Positions 1 through 7,128 of a stretch of DNA of 64,000 nucleotides are shown here, in pieces. The DNA comes from Rana temporaria (Eukaryota; Chordata; Amphibia; Anura; Ranidae). The number at the start of each line of letters is the position of its first letter. Position 1 is the first letter of the stretch. The notes under the pieces are model-generated. The model had not been told where the DNA came from and searched no databases. It worked only from the letters and a program-made list of their open reading frames with translations. Both the position numbers and the translations under genes were made by a program. The stretch spans positions 229,266,247 to 229,330,246 of the forward strand of contig NC_053491.1 in assembly GCF_905171775.1 (NCBI RefSeq), written 5' to 3'.

Positions 1-175
1 TCAACAATGGAAGTCTCTATTATTCTCTCTTGAAAGATTTGCTTTTAAGGGGTAATATTGTTGCCCATTTCAGATGACCTATATGACCCAATACACTGGT
101 TTGAAATAGATTTCGCACTGTAATAACAATAAAAAAAGATTTGAAAGCAGAACACCTCTATATATATATATATAT

Positions 176-209
<34 letters not shown>
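1..209. repeat. Left flank ending in a (TA)n microsatellite
   Basis: Bases 1-150 show nothing recognisable. From about 160 to 209 the sequence is TA/CA dinucleotide repeat that abuts the YR retrotransposon. Similar TA repeat resumes immediately right of the element at 6495, so the element apparently inserted into a TA array. Confidence 0.8.
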
Positions 210-213
<4 letters not shown>

Positions 214-329
214 GGTCGGAGCCCTACGGCCGACACGGACATGGACACAGACTGACTAGGACTCACAACATACAATGGACCTGAAGTGTGCGCTGGCCCT
301 AATGGACGGTACGCCAGAATAAGGGGGCA
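210..329 (-). repeat. B2: terminal split direct repeat
   Basis: This is a 120-bp copy of the segment at 527-646, identical by eye. It is the 3' terminus of the YR element in its own orientation. Divergence starts right after the shared GGGGGCA on the inner side. Confidence 0.9.
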
Positions 330-407
330 TACCCTGTTAAATGATAAATGTAGTGGAGAGGAATGAACCTGGGAATTCCTGTGAAATGGGATGGGGGGGG
401 TGGGCGA
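330..407 (-). other. Spacer between A2 and B2
   Basis: This 78-bp stretch lies between two repeat units of the YR element. It includes a G-rich run near 391-404. No ORF is seen, and it is not repeated elsewhere in the element. Confidence 0.7.
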
Positions 408-526
408 AGTGCGCCGGAAGTCTCGTGCTGAGACAGGAAGCCGACGGAGCCCGGAGGGAGGCGAGGAGATTATATAGGCTCCCCGGGCTCCTCCCATAAA
501 CACAGGCCGCTGCTCGGCCTTATTAC
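408..526 (-). repeat. A2: internal split direct repeat
   Basis: This 119-bp segment is identical by eye to 6376-6494 and abuts B1 at 526/527. It carries a second copy of the TATATAA motif on the minus strand (about 470-476), so a duplicate of the presumed promoter sits near the 3' end and points out of the element. Confidence 0.9.
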
Positions 527-646
527 TTATGGTCGGAGCCCTACGGCCGACACGGACATGGACACAGACTGACTAGGACTCACAACATACAATGGACCTG
601 AAGTGTGCGCTGGCCCTAATGGACGGTACGCCAGAATAAGGGGGCA
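527..646 (-). repeat. B1: internal split direct repeat
   Basis: This is a 120-bp copy of 210-329, immediately downstream of the recombinase ORF in element orientation and directly joined to A2. The B1-A2 joint predicts the sequence of the excised or replicated circle junction. Confidence 0.9.
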
Positions 647-686
647 AAACATTCAGGTAGGGTTATAGTTTTATTGAGTCAGAACA

Positions 687-1709
687 TTAGTGAGCAAGTA
701 TGGCGAAGGCTTGTGCCATCTCCGCCTGAGGGTCAGGAATGTACCTAGCGAAGCAGGCAGACTTCCACCTGCCTAGCTTCTTAATGATATGGTCGGGGAC
801 CCCGTGTCGCGAGGCGGTTGAGGCTGCTCCGATACGAAAGGAGTGGCCCGAATACTGGGTAGGATTGAGGTGCAGAGTCCGAAGGAGGATCCTCACGTGT
901 TTAATGAACTGGCTGGTGTTCAGAGGTTTGTCCGGAAAAGGGAGTAGAGGAGCGGAGTCTGATTGGGCTGGCAAAAGTAAGAGTAGGCGGTCCAACACGG
1001 ATACTGGGCACCAGGCGTTACCTGTCTTGTAAATGGCGATGTCTAAGCCGGGGCCTGATTGCTGTGTTTTGGTGGTAGTGAGGTGAAGCGTGAAGCGGTC
1101 TTGATGGCGGACCAAGTGTCGTCTGCGCAGGACTTGGCCGGCAGGGCTGTTGAAGGCAAACTCGCTGGGTCGGAGGAAACCATAATACGCTAGGTAGATG
1201 GCCGCTTGTATGACCAAGCTAGGCAGGAGGCCAAACGGGGATGTGGCGAGGATGGCGGACAGGTCTCTAAATATGGTGCTGGTAATGGGCAGGCGTTTGG
1301 CGTTGACAACTGGTTGTTGCTTCCGGACTGCGCGTAGGGCAGCTTTGACTGCGTGGGACGTAAACAGCGAAGGCTTCGCCGGATCGTGTAAGGCCAGAAA
1401 GTGCTGGACGCCAGCCAGGTAGAGACGGATAGTGTTGTATGAAAGGGACTGGCAAGTGTGACAGTAGGAGATGAAGGCCAATACGTGCTTGACACTCGGG
1501 GTGGTGTTAGCGGAGTGGCGCGTCAAGAAGTTGGTAAAGGTGTCCCAAGCCGTGTGATAGGCTTTGAGGGTATTGCGGGAGAGAGACTGGTTGATCAGCT
1601 GGGTAGCTTGCTGTAGGTGATGTGTCAGTCCAGGGTCAGTTGAGACCAAGGAGGGATAGGGGCTGAAGATGGATCGGCTGCGGGTTTCTGCTGAAAAAAA
1701 GAGGCATAA
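687..1709 (-). CDS. Tyrosine recombinase of YR retrotransposon (frame probably entered by -1 frameshift)
   Basis: This would be the DNA strand-transfer enzyme that integrates the circular cDNA of the element. Counted from the codon at 1649-1647, the catalytic residues of the phage-integrase family are visible: Arg160 in YGFLRPSEF, His269 and Arg272 in GHSFRIGAAS, Trp295 in LGRWKS (the usual replacement of the second His), and nucleophile Tyr303 in ARYI. The N-terminal part resembles a core-binding SAM-like domain. The frame is open from 1709, just after an in-frame TAA at 1712-1710, down to the stop near 687. It contains no ATG before codon 311, and codon 1649-1647 is TTG. It overlaps the end of the RT/RNase H frame by about 85 bp in the -1 phase. 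Translation probably starts by frameshifting at 1700-1694; a spliced mRNA or non-AUG start are alternatives. Confidence 0.88.
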   Translation of the reverse strand, partial: LCLFFSAETRSRSIFSPYPSLVSTDPGLTHHLQQATQLINQSLSRNTLKAYHTAWDTFTNFLTRHSANTTPSVKHVLAFISYCHTCQSLSYNTIRLYLAGVQHFLALHDPAKPSLFTSHAVKAALRAVRKQQPVVNAKRLPITSTIFRDLSAILATSPFGLLPSLVIQAAIYLAYYGFLRPSEFAFNSPAGQVLRRRHLVRHQDRFTLHLTTTKTQQSGPGLDIAIYKTGNAWCPVSVLDRLLLLLPAQSDSAPLLPFPDKPLNTSQFIKHVRILLRTLHLNPTQYSGHSFRIGAASTASRHGVPDHIIKKLGRWKSACFARYIPDPQAEMAQAFAILAH

Positions 1710-3214
1710 TTAAAGCGGGACAAGGCGTCTGCGGCGAGATTACACTTGCCGGGGAGGAAGGTACAATGCCCATTGAATTGGTGTAGCAAGGACAGTTGCA
1801 CTAGCCGACGTAGGAAGGACATTATAACAAGAGACCTGGACCTGCCCTTGTTAATAATGTCGGCTGTGGCCTGGTTGTCGGTGGTGAAGGTAACAGTTTG
1901 TCCAGCCCAGCTGTGGCCCCAGAGTTGGGCGGCTGCTACGATTGGGTACAACTCGAACAAGGAGGACGTCTGGGTGAAGCCCGGGATCGCTAGTATTTCT
2001 GGCGGCCACGGTCCAGCGAACCAGTGGTGGCCAAAAATAGCTGCAAAACCTGTGGAGGCTGCGGCGTCGGTCACTACTTGTGGGGAAAGGGGTGACACTG
2101 ACGGTATAAACATTGATATACCGTTCCAGTTGGTGAGAAATTCTTCCCACATCGAGAGGTCCGCTAAGGCTGCGGTATCCAACCTGAGAATCTGATCAGG
2201 GTCCTGTGCATGGGAAAGGAAGACCAGAAGGCGTGACACGAAGGATCGGCCCTGAGGGATGATCCTTACTGCAAAGTTTAGCATTCCCAGGAGGGACTGC
2301 AGCTGCTTCCTGGTGCAGCCCTGCGTTTGGGTGAAACTATGGAGGACTGCCCTGATGCGGGTCAGTTTGTCGGGGGGGAGGCTGGCTTGCATGGAGGTGG
2401 TATCCAGATTAACTCCGAGGAAGGTAATGGAGTGTGCTGGGCCTTCTACTTTGTGTTCTGCGAGGGGGACGTTGAGATTTTTGAAGACGAGTCTCAACTT
2501 TTGGAGGTCTCCTGGAGGCGTGTCGGGTCGTTCAATTAGCAAAAAGTCATCCAAGTAGTGGATGACTTGTTGACAATGGGCTTGGTGCACGAGAATCCAG
2601 GTGAGAGTCTGTGCGAAGGTGTCGAAGAGCCAGGGACTAGACTTGGAGCCAAACGTCAGCTTGGTGGCGAAGTAGTATGACTCTCTCCATTTCATGCCAT
2701 GCCAACACCAGAGGGACGGGTGGATAGGCAAGAGTTTAAAGGCGTCTGAGATGTCGGCCTTGGAGAGCCAGGTGCCCGTGCCGGTTTTAATTATGGCTTG
2801 GATTGCCATGTCTACAGACGCGTATTTTAGGGAGAACTCCTCCGAGGGGATCAAGGAGTTCAGGCTGGGGGTGGGGGAAGAATGAGGCGCAGACAGATCG
2901 TAAACTAAACGTGTTTTATTTGAAAACTTGCCCTTGACAAGCCCAATAGGGCTGACTCTCCAGGTGCTGAAGGGGGGTGTGGTGAAGGGGCCTATGATGA
3001 AGCCTCGCTCTAGCTCTGTCTGTAAGAGCTGGTCTATGGCCTGCTCGTCTGTGGCGGCTGAGCGCAGGTTTCTACATTCGTGCGTTGTGTGGGGTAGTGA
3101 AATGAGGCCTGTGTGGAACCCTTCTGTGAAGCCTTGGACGAGGAAGGTGGTGAGGGAGGGGGTGGGGTGGGAGGTGAGGTAGAGTTCCAGCCAGGGGATG
3201 TTAATGCGGCCTAG
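1625..3214 (-). CDS. Reverse transcriptase-RNase H polyprotein of YR retrotransposon (in frame with gag)
   Basis: This is the replicase of the element. The frame is the same as gag and open from the codon after the gag stop (3214) to 1625, about 529 codons. Reading upstream from 2854 I find RT block residues VSPIGLVKGK and RLVYDLSAPH. After them come the catalytic Asp in KADISDAF (about 2755) and YLDD (about 2557-2546). The C-terminal half is an RNase H domain with candidate acidic residues in VVTDAAAST, LFELYP, TTDNQAT and LAADALSRF. The first ATG of this frame lies inside the RT domain (codon 16 after 2854), so an independent AUG start would lose conserved RT blocks. Production as a Gag-Pol fusion is therefore likely. 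The end overlaps the recombinase frame. No methyltransferase domain is seen, as expected for Ngaro rather than DIRS1. Confidence 0.88.
   Translation of the reverse strand, partial: LGRINIPWLELYLTSHPTPSLTTFLVQGFTEGFHTGLISLPHTTHECRNLRSAATDEQAIDQLLQTELERGFIIGPFTTPPFSTWRVSPIGLVKGKFSNKTRLVYDLSAPHSSPTPSLNSLIPSEEFSLKYASVDMAIQAIIKTGTGTWLSKADISDAFKLLPIHPSLWCWHGMKWRESYYFATKLTFGSKSSPWLFDTFAQTLTWILVHQAHCQQVIHYLDDFLLIERPDTPPGDLQKLRLVFKNLNVPLAEHKVEGPAHSITFLGVNLDTTSMQASLPPDKLTRIRAVLHSFTQTQGCTRKQLQSLLGMLNFAVRIIPQGRSFVSRLLVFLSHAQDPDQILRLDTAALADLSMWEEFLTNWNGISMFIPSVSPLSPQVVTDAAASTGFAAIFGHHWFAGPWPPEILAIPGFTQTSSLFELYPIVAAAQLWGHSWAGQTVTFTTDNQATADIINKGRSRSLVIMSFLRRLVQLSLLHQFNGHCTFLPGKCNLAADALSRFNYASFFQQKPAADPSSAPIPPWSQLTLD
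1694..1700 (-). promoter_or_regulatory. Candidate -1 ribosomal frameshift site U UUU UUU
   Basis: Seven T on the minus strand fall as tcT TTT TTT in the RT/RNase H frame, a permissive X-XXY-YYZ slippery heptamer. A -1 shift here enters the recombinase frame only three codons after that frame's last upstream stop. Activity is inferred. I did not identify a downstream pseudoknot or stem by eye. Confidence 0.6.
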
Positions 3215-3217
3215 TCA
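3209..3217 (-). promoter_or_regulatory. Candidate stop-codon readthrough site UGA-CUAG between gag and pol
   Basis: The gag frame ends at TGA (3217-3215), followed immediately by CTAGGC and then an open pol frame in the same phase. UGA followed by CUAG is the known leaky-stop context of several viral and animal readthrough genes. With a shared frame and no early AUG in pol, this supports readthrough as the source of Gag-Pol. Confidence 0.7.
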
Positions 3218-4414
3218 GGTCTTCTTTTGTTGCTTGACTAGGCATAGGGTCCTGGGGTGCGCTCTATGGCACGTAAGGCAGACATGGAGCAGACGGCATT
3301 GGCTGAAGTTGCAGGAGCCATGGTTAAAATTATTGCAGATGGCCGCGCCGCCTAGCGTCTGTACTGGGCGCCCGAACTTGTCGGCCTGGGACGTCTGCTG
3401 GGTGGCCGGTAGGCACGGAGCTGCCCTCGAGGTCGAGGGGAGTTCGAAGGGGCGAGTGTTGGAGGTGGTGCTGGCGGTGTTGGCGCACCAGGTGGCGGTG
3501 TGAGTGGAGGACTGGCAAACAGCGCATAATGGTGAGCGCAGGCCAGCAAAGTGACGGCAGAACAGCTCGGTGTCCATGAGACTCCAATCTGTAGCTGTCT
3601 GGAACTGCAGCAGTCTGGCCGCTGCTTTGGCTGAGAAGGAGCGGTGGTAGTCATAGAATGAAAACCCTCCGTACTTGTAGCCCAGATCCACTATGGTGTG
3701 GAGATAAAGGTCCAGCTCTTCCCTCCTACTGGGGGAGGCGGAGCATAGGACGTCTCTGAGCATGCCAAAGGCCAAGGCGAATTCCGGGACCGATAGTTTA
3801 CGGTTAAGCCTTGGGTCTTTGGCCTTAAGGACCACTGAGACGTCTCCCCAGGCGTAGGCCTTGTTCTCGGCTAGGTCGTGTACTGAAATGAGGAGGGAGG
3901 CTAGGTTGATGTCCTTGCCGTCCAGGATGTCCTTCCTGATGTTGGCAGGTACCAAGTGGGCTGGGAGGACTACGGAGCACTTGCCTGCGGGTGTAAGCGG
4001 GAGAGGTATTTGCGGTTGTACTGTCGACGGGGTGAGCGTGGATGGATCGGGGGTAGCTGTAGGTGGGCGAGCCTCCAGAAGCATCATTCTCGTCTGTACG
4101 TCTGTAATAGTGGTGGAGAGTGTTGCGACCATGTTGTGGAGTTGGGACACGGTGGTGGATATGGAGTGTAGCGAGGTTCGCTGGGTGCTCGGTCCGGGTG
4201 AGGCTGGTGGGGAGTTGTTTGAAGCAGGAGGTGGGAACAGGAGCCTGAAGAGTTCTGCCTTCCTGGCTGTGGACGGAAAGGGCACATGCTTGCGCCTCAA
4301 TGCCGCTGTTAACTTGGGGATGGTCCATCCCCTGAAGGAGCGTGCGCTGCCGCTCTCTGAAGCAGGGGGCGGTGAGGAAGGGGCAAAAAGGTCTTCGCTG
4401 CCGTCCTGAGACAT
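3215..4414 (-). CDS. Gag-like nucleic-acid-binding protein of YR retrotransposon
   Basis: This 399-residue structural protein probably packages the element RNA. It starts at the ATG at 4414-4412. Residues about 29-60 (RGWTIPKLTAALRRK onward) look like a SAP-type DNA-binding helix-extended-loop-helix. Residues about 82-115 are heptad-like and may form a coiled coil. The C-terminus (about 358-394) has a Cys/His cluster with CNNFNHGSC, CRLLHVC and CHRAHPRTLC, typical of the zinc-binding tail of Ngaro/DIRS Gag proteins. The N-terminal 80 residues are Ser/Pro-rich. It ends at TGA followed by CTAG and continues in frame into RT. Several long reading frames on the other strand or phases here are shadows. 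Confidence 0.85.
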   Translation of the reverse strand: MSQDGSEDLFAPSSPPPASESGSARSFRGWTIPKLTAALRRKHVPFPSTARKAELFRLLFPPPASNNSPPASPGPSTQRTSLHSISTTVSQLHNMVATLSTTITDVQTRMMLLEARPPTATPDPSTLTPSTVQPQIPLPLTPAGKCSVVLPAHLVPANIRKDILDGKDINLASLLISVHDLAENKAYAWGDVSVVLKAKDPRLNRKLSVPEFALAFGMLRDVLCSASPSRREELDLYLHTIVDLGYKYGGFSFYDYHRSFSAKAAARLLQFQTATDWSLMDTELFCRHFAGLRSPLCAVCQSSTHTATWCANTASTTSNTRPFELPSTSRAAPCLPATQQTSQADKFGRPVQTLGGAAICNNFNHGSCNFSQCRLLHVCLTCHRAHPRTLCLVKQQKKT

Positions 4415-4536
4415 GACTCAGGGTAAGTCGTGCCCTGGGCACGGAGTCTTGTCTACGAGGTCGGGGTGGGACGAGCAGGAACCTGCAGGGGTGAGATAAA
4501 AGGGGTTGCTTCCGTGTCCTGCCGGGGACGGGGGTT

Positions 4537-4567
<31 letters not shown>

Positions 4568-4734
4568 TACCTGTAGAAATGACTGAATCTGGAGTGCAGG
4601 GGGAGCTGGTGAGCTTGACTGACCTGTGGAGAAATGACAATGCATAAGGACGGGGGCTAGCGAAGCTCGAATGTTGTAAGCGACCGACGAAGGGGGGTGA
4701 GGCGGCGACGGCTTGGTGGCCGAAATGTCCCATG

Positions 4735-5300
4735 ACAGAGGCCTGAAACGGTGCGTTGCGGGTGTGGCTGACAACGCGGGGGCTCTGGAGCATGTGCTGA
4801 AATGAGGGTGACACTGTTGGGGGAACGTTTGAGGCAAGTCTGCCAGCAGGAACGTGCAGGGATTGAGATCTGGACTCGTGTCAAGTAAATGAGTGACAGA
4901 AATTCTCATGGCAGAGATGCGAAACTCTGGAGCATGTGCTGAAATGGGGCTAAGAAGAGAGGGGCAAGTTTGGGTCCGGACGTGTGTGGACTTGCTGGGG
5001 CGTGTTTGTGGTAGGGCAAGCGGCTAAAATGACCCATGACAGAGGCATGAACCGGTGCACTGTGATTGTGAGTGACAACCGGGCTCTGGAGCATGTACTG
5101 AAAGGGGGCCACGGTGGATTTGGCCATGGGTGGAACGGGGTGAAGCTGCAGGTGAGAAGGTGCTTGTGTACCCCCAAGACGTACTGCAGCTGGGCAAGTG
5201 AGGGAACGTCCCACGAGAAAGGCGTGAGAGTGTGTATATCATGTGTTTGGCGACTGCCGGGCTGTGGAGCGTGAGCTGGGAGTGAGGCCGCTACTGATCG
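4735..5300 (-). repeat. Degenerate tandem repeat in the retrotransposon leader, about 4 copies
   Basis: A block read on the plus strand as GCTCTGGAGCATGTGCTGAA recurs near 4782, 4925, 5082 and 5260 (the last as GCTGTGGAGCGTGAGCTG). A partly conserved preceding part (GACAGAGGC...TGACAAC) also recurs. Spacings are about 142, 158 and 178 bp. Function is unknown. Confidence 0.65.
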
Positions 5301-5849
5301 GGGGTGCCATGGCTGGTGTGTGGGTGTGACACGTGGGGAGCGGAAGCTGTGTGGAGGCATGCTTGGAGGCAAATGGGGTGTGTCTGGAATTGCTGTAAGC
5401 AAGTGGGATAAAGAATGAATGGGCTGTGTTGAATGATGCATGATGATGCACAGCCTAATAAGAACGTGAGTGCCTCCTGCGTTGCGGTACGGCGAAAAGG
5501 GGTGTGCAGTTGTGATACTACGGCAGGGGGTGCAAGGCTGGATGAGGTGTGCATAAAACAACAAAACAACACAAAAATAACGGCAGTTAAAACAGTATAA
5601 CAATGCAAATGGTAATCTAGATAAGTGTTGTGCCTTCAACTGTGCTGCATGTGCTGGAATGCATGAGATGCCATGGTGCCAGGGACAAGCTGACAAGGAT
5701 GAGAGTACAGTGAACAAAACATGTGTCATGTAAAGAAGTGCCGTGCATATGAAGTGACAATAAGCAGTATGTACAATGTGGGCAAGGACAACGGGGTCTG
5801 GTGGTGACATGCTGAGTACCTGTATACTGCGCGCAACGCAGTCACCATA

Positions 5850-5856
5850 CGTATAT

Positions 5857-5889
<33 letters not shown>

Positions 5890-5990
5890 CACACATATGC
5901 GTACACATACATACATACACACATATATACACACACATATACACATACATGTACACGAGCACACACACACATAGTGGCACAATAAATTAT
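5850..5990. repeat. Mixed (TA)n/(CA)n microsatellite
   Basis: TA repeat at about 5851-5875 grades into ACATAC/ACACAC repeat up to 5972. It is internal to the YR retrotransposon leader and produces spurious YIYIYI and YVCVY frames on either strand. Confidence 0.9.
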
Positions 5991-6293
5991 AGTGAATGTA
6001 ATTGTGGAAAAATGGGAATACAAGGTCTGCATCCATTAAGGTTGAATGACAGGGACCATGCTTAGCCATCAGTTGTATGGAGGTGTCCCCTGAGTGCACA
6101 CCTACAGTGTGTGAAATGGGGAACATTGGGTATAGGAAGTGACGCGTGTGGAGGGGGCGGAAATGAGAGCTCCGGTGTAGGAGGGGGTTGAGTGTGGAAG
6201 GAGGGGAGCCTACCTTGACGCCGGTCGGGCGGGTATGAAGCGAACGGATGCCTCAGCGTCTGCTGTGACAGCTGAGTCGGCTGAGAGGCGCAG

Positions 6294-6345
6294 CTGGACG
6301 GAGCGGCTGGACAGAGCGGCTGGACGGAGCGGCTGGACGGAGCGG
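6294..6345. repeat. 13-bp tandem repeat, 4 copies
   Basis: The unit CTGGACGGAGCGG is repeated four times with one G-to-A change in copy 2. It lies just inside A1 of the YR element, so it is near the start of the transcript. Confidence 0.85.
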
Positions 6346-6375
6346 CTGCGGTGAGTGACGCGATGACGCAATCGC

Positions 6376-6494
6376 AGTGCGCCGGAAGTCTCGTGCTGAG
6401 ACAGGAAGCCGACGGAGCCCGGAGGGAGGCGAGGAGATTATATAGGCTCCCCGGGCTCCTCCCATAAACACAGGCCGCTGCTCGGCCTTATTAC
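6376..6494 (-). repeat. A1: 5' terminal split direct repeat
   Basis: This 119-bp repeat is identical by eye to 408-526. It forms the outer end of the YR element and meets TA repeat at 6495. It contains the TATATAA motif described separately. Confidence 0.9.
6438..6444 (-). promoter_or_regulatory. TATA-box-like element of the YR retrotransposon
   Basis: TATATAA on the minus strand sits in a GC-rich context inside A1, upstream of gag. Position and orientation fit a pol II core promoter with a start about 30 bases further along the minus strand. The same motif is duplicated in A2 at about 470-476. Confidence 0.55.
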
Positions 6495-6509
6495 ATATAT
6501 ATATATATA

Positions 6510-7128
6510 CTAGCTGAATACCCGGCGTTGCCCGGTCTTCCTATCTTAACCTTTTGGGGAGGAAAATCATAGTAGTATAAATATACCCATCTTTTATATA
6601 AGGGTGTAGGTAAGGGTTAATTTAACTGTCATATATTTTTATTTGGCATATAAGTAATATGTGTACCAGGTATTATTGAAATATCTCCAGGCGTACAGAA
6701 GTTATGTGGGAACATACATTTCCCATTGATTTGCATGGGACTTTAAACAAAAACCCCGACCCTCACAAATGGGGGTAGTTAAGGGATAAATTAACTATCC
6801 TATAGTTTAAGTGGACATATAAGTAACATGTGACCAAGTGTTATCGAAATATCTACAGCCGTTTGGAAGTTATGAAGTAACATGTATTTCCCATAGAGTT
6901 GAATGGGACTTTAAAGAAAAACCCCGACCATGGCAAATGGGGGTGGGTAAGGGTTAAACCACCTATCCTATGTTTGTTGCTGACATATAAGTAACATGTG
7001 TGCCAAGTTTCATGTTAATATCTTTAGCCGTTTGGACGTGATGCTGGAACATACATACATACATACATACATACATACATACATACATACATACACCCAC
7101 AGACACGTTGAGTTTTATATATATAGAT
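6510..7128. repeat. Dispersed repeat, probably the 3' part of a non-LTR retrotransposon, with three 168-bp units
   Basis: It begins with ACTAGCTGAATACCCGGCGT and ends with a (CATA)n run (about 7041-7093) and TTTTATATATATAGAT. Inside, a unit with GGGTTAA..., ACATATAAGTAACATGTG and ACCCCGACC recurs at about 6612, 6780 and 6948, a period of about 168 bp. Ends of this type are, from memory, typical of RTE-like families and their non-autonomous relatives. The family call is tentative. Confidence 0.5.

Larger units (their letters stand above)
4415..6375 (-). other. 5' leader of the YR retrotransposon
   Basis: This is about 2 kb between A1 and the gag start with no convincing ORF. In element orientation it holds a 13-bp tandem repeat, mixed TA/CA microsatellite (about 5850-5990), four degenerate units of 140-180 bp, and a 27-base A tract (minus strand, 4542-4569). 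The frames of 329 and 360 codons seen here are phase shadows or run through microsatellite. Confidence 0.7.
210..6494 (-). mobile_element. Ngaro-type tyrosine-recombinase (DIRS-order) retrotransposon, apparently full length
   Basis: This 6285-bp element is on the minus strand. In its own 5' to 3' order it has A1 (6494-6376), a leader of about 2 kb, a gag-like ORF, RT/RNase H, a tyrosine recombinase, B1 (646-527), A2 (526-408), a 78-bp spacer and B2 (329-210). A1/A2 (119 bp) and B1/B2 (120 bp) are identical pairs by eye. B1 and A2 abut exactly, as expected if the B1-A2 junction equals the circle junction B2-A1. This split-direct-repeat layout is that of Ngaro/PAT-like YR elements, which integrate through a circular intermediate with a tyrosine recombinase rather than a DDE integrase. 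Both flanks are TA repeat and I see no target duplication. Identical repeats and long open frames suggest a young, possibly competent copy. Confidence 0.9.

Noticed and set aside
210..646. LTRs of a gypsy or retrovirus-like element
   Set aside because: Repeats are split and interleaved (A and B), not simple long terminal repeats. The enzyme is a tyrosine recombinase and no DDE integrase or protease is seen.
1746..2195. 149-codon plus-strand frame
   Set aside because: Antisense to RNase H coding with no domain of its own.
3825..4814. 329-codon frame on the minus strand overlapping gag
   Set aside because: It is a phase shadow of gag that runs through the poly-A/poly-Lys tract. The gag phase has the SAP-like and zinc-binding motifs.
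4950..6032. 360-codon minus-strand frame
   Set aside because: It runs through TA/CA microsatellite and degenerate tandem repeats, with no recognisable domain. It sits in the leader of the YR element.
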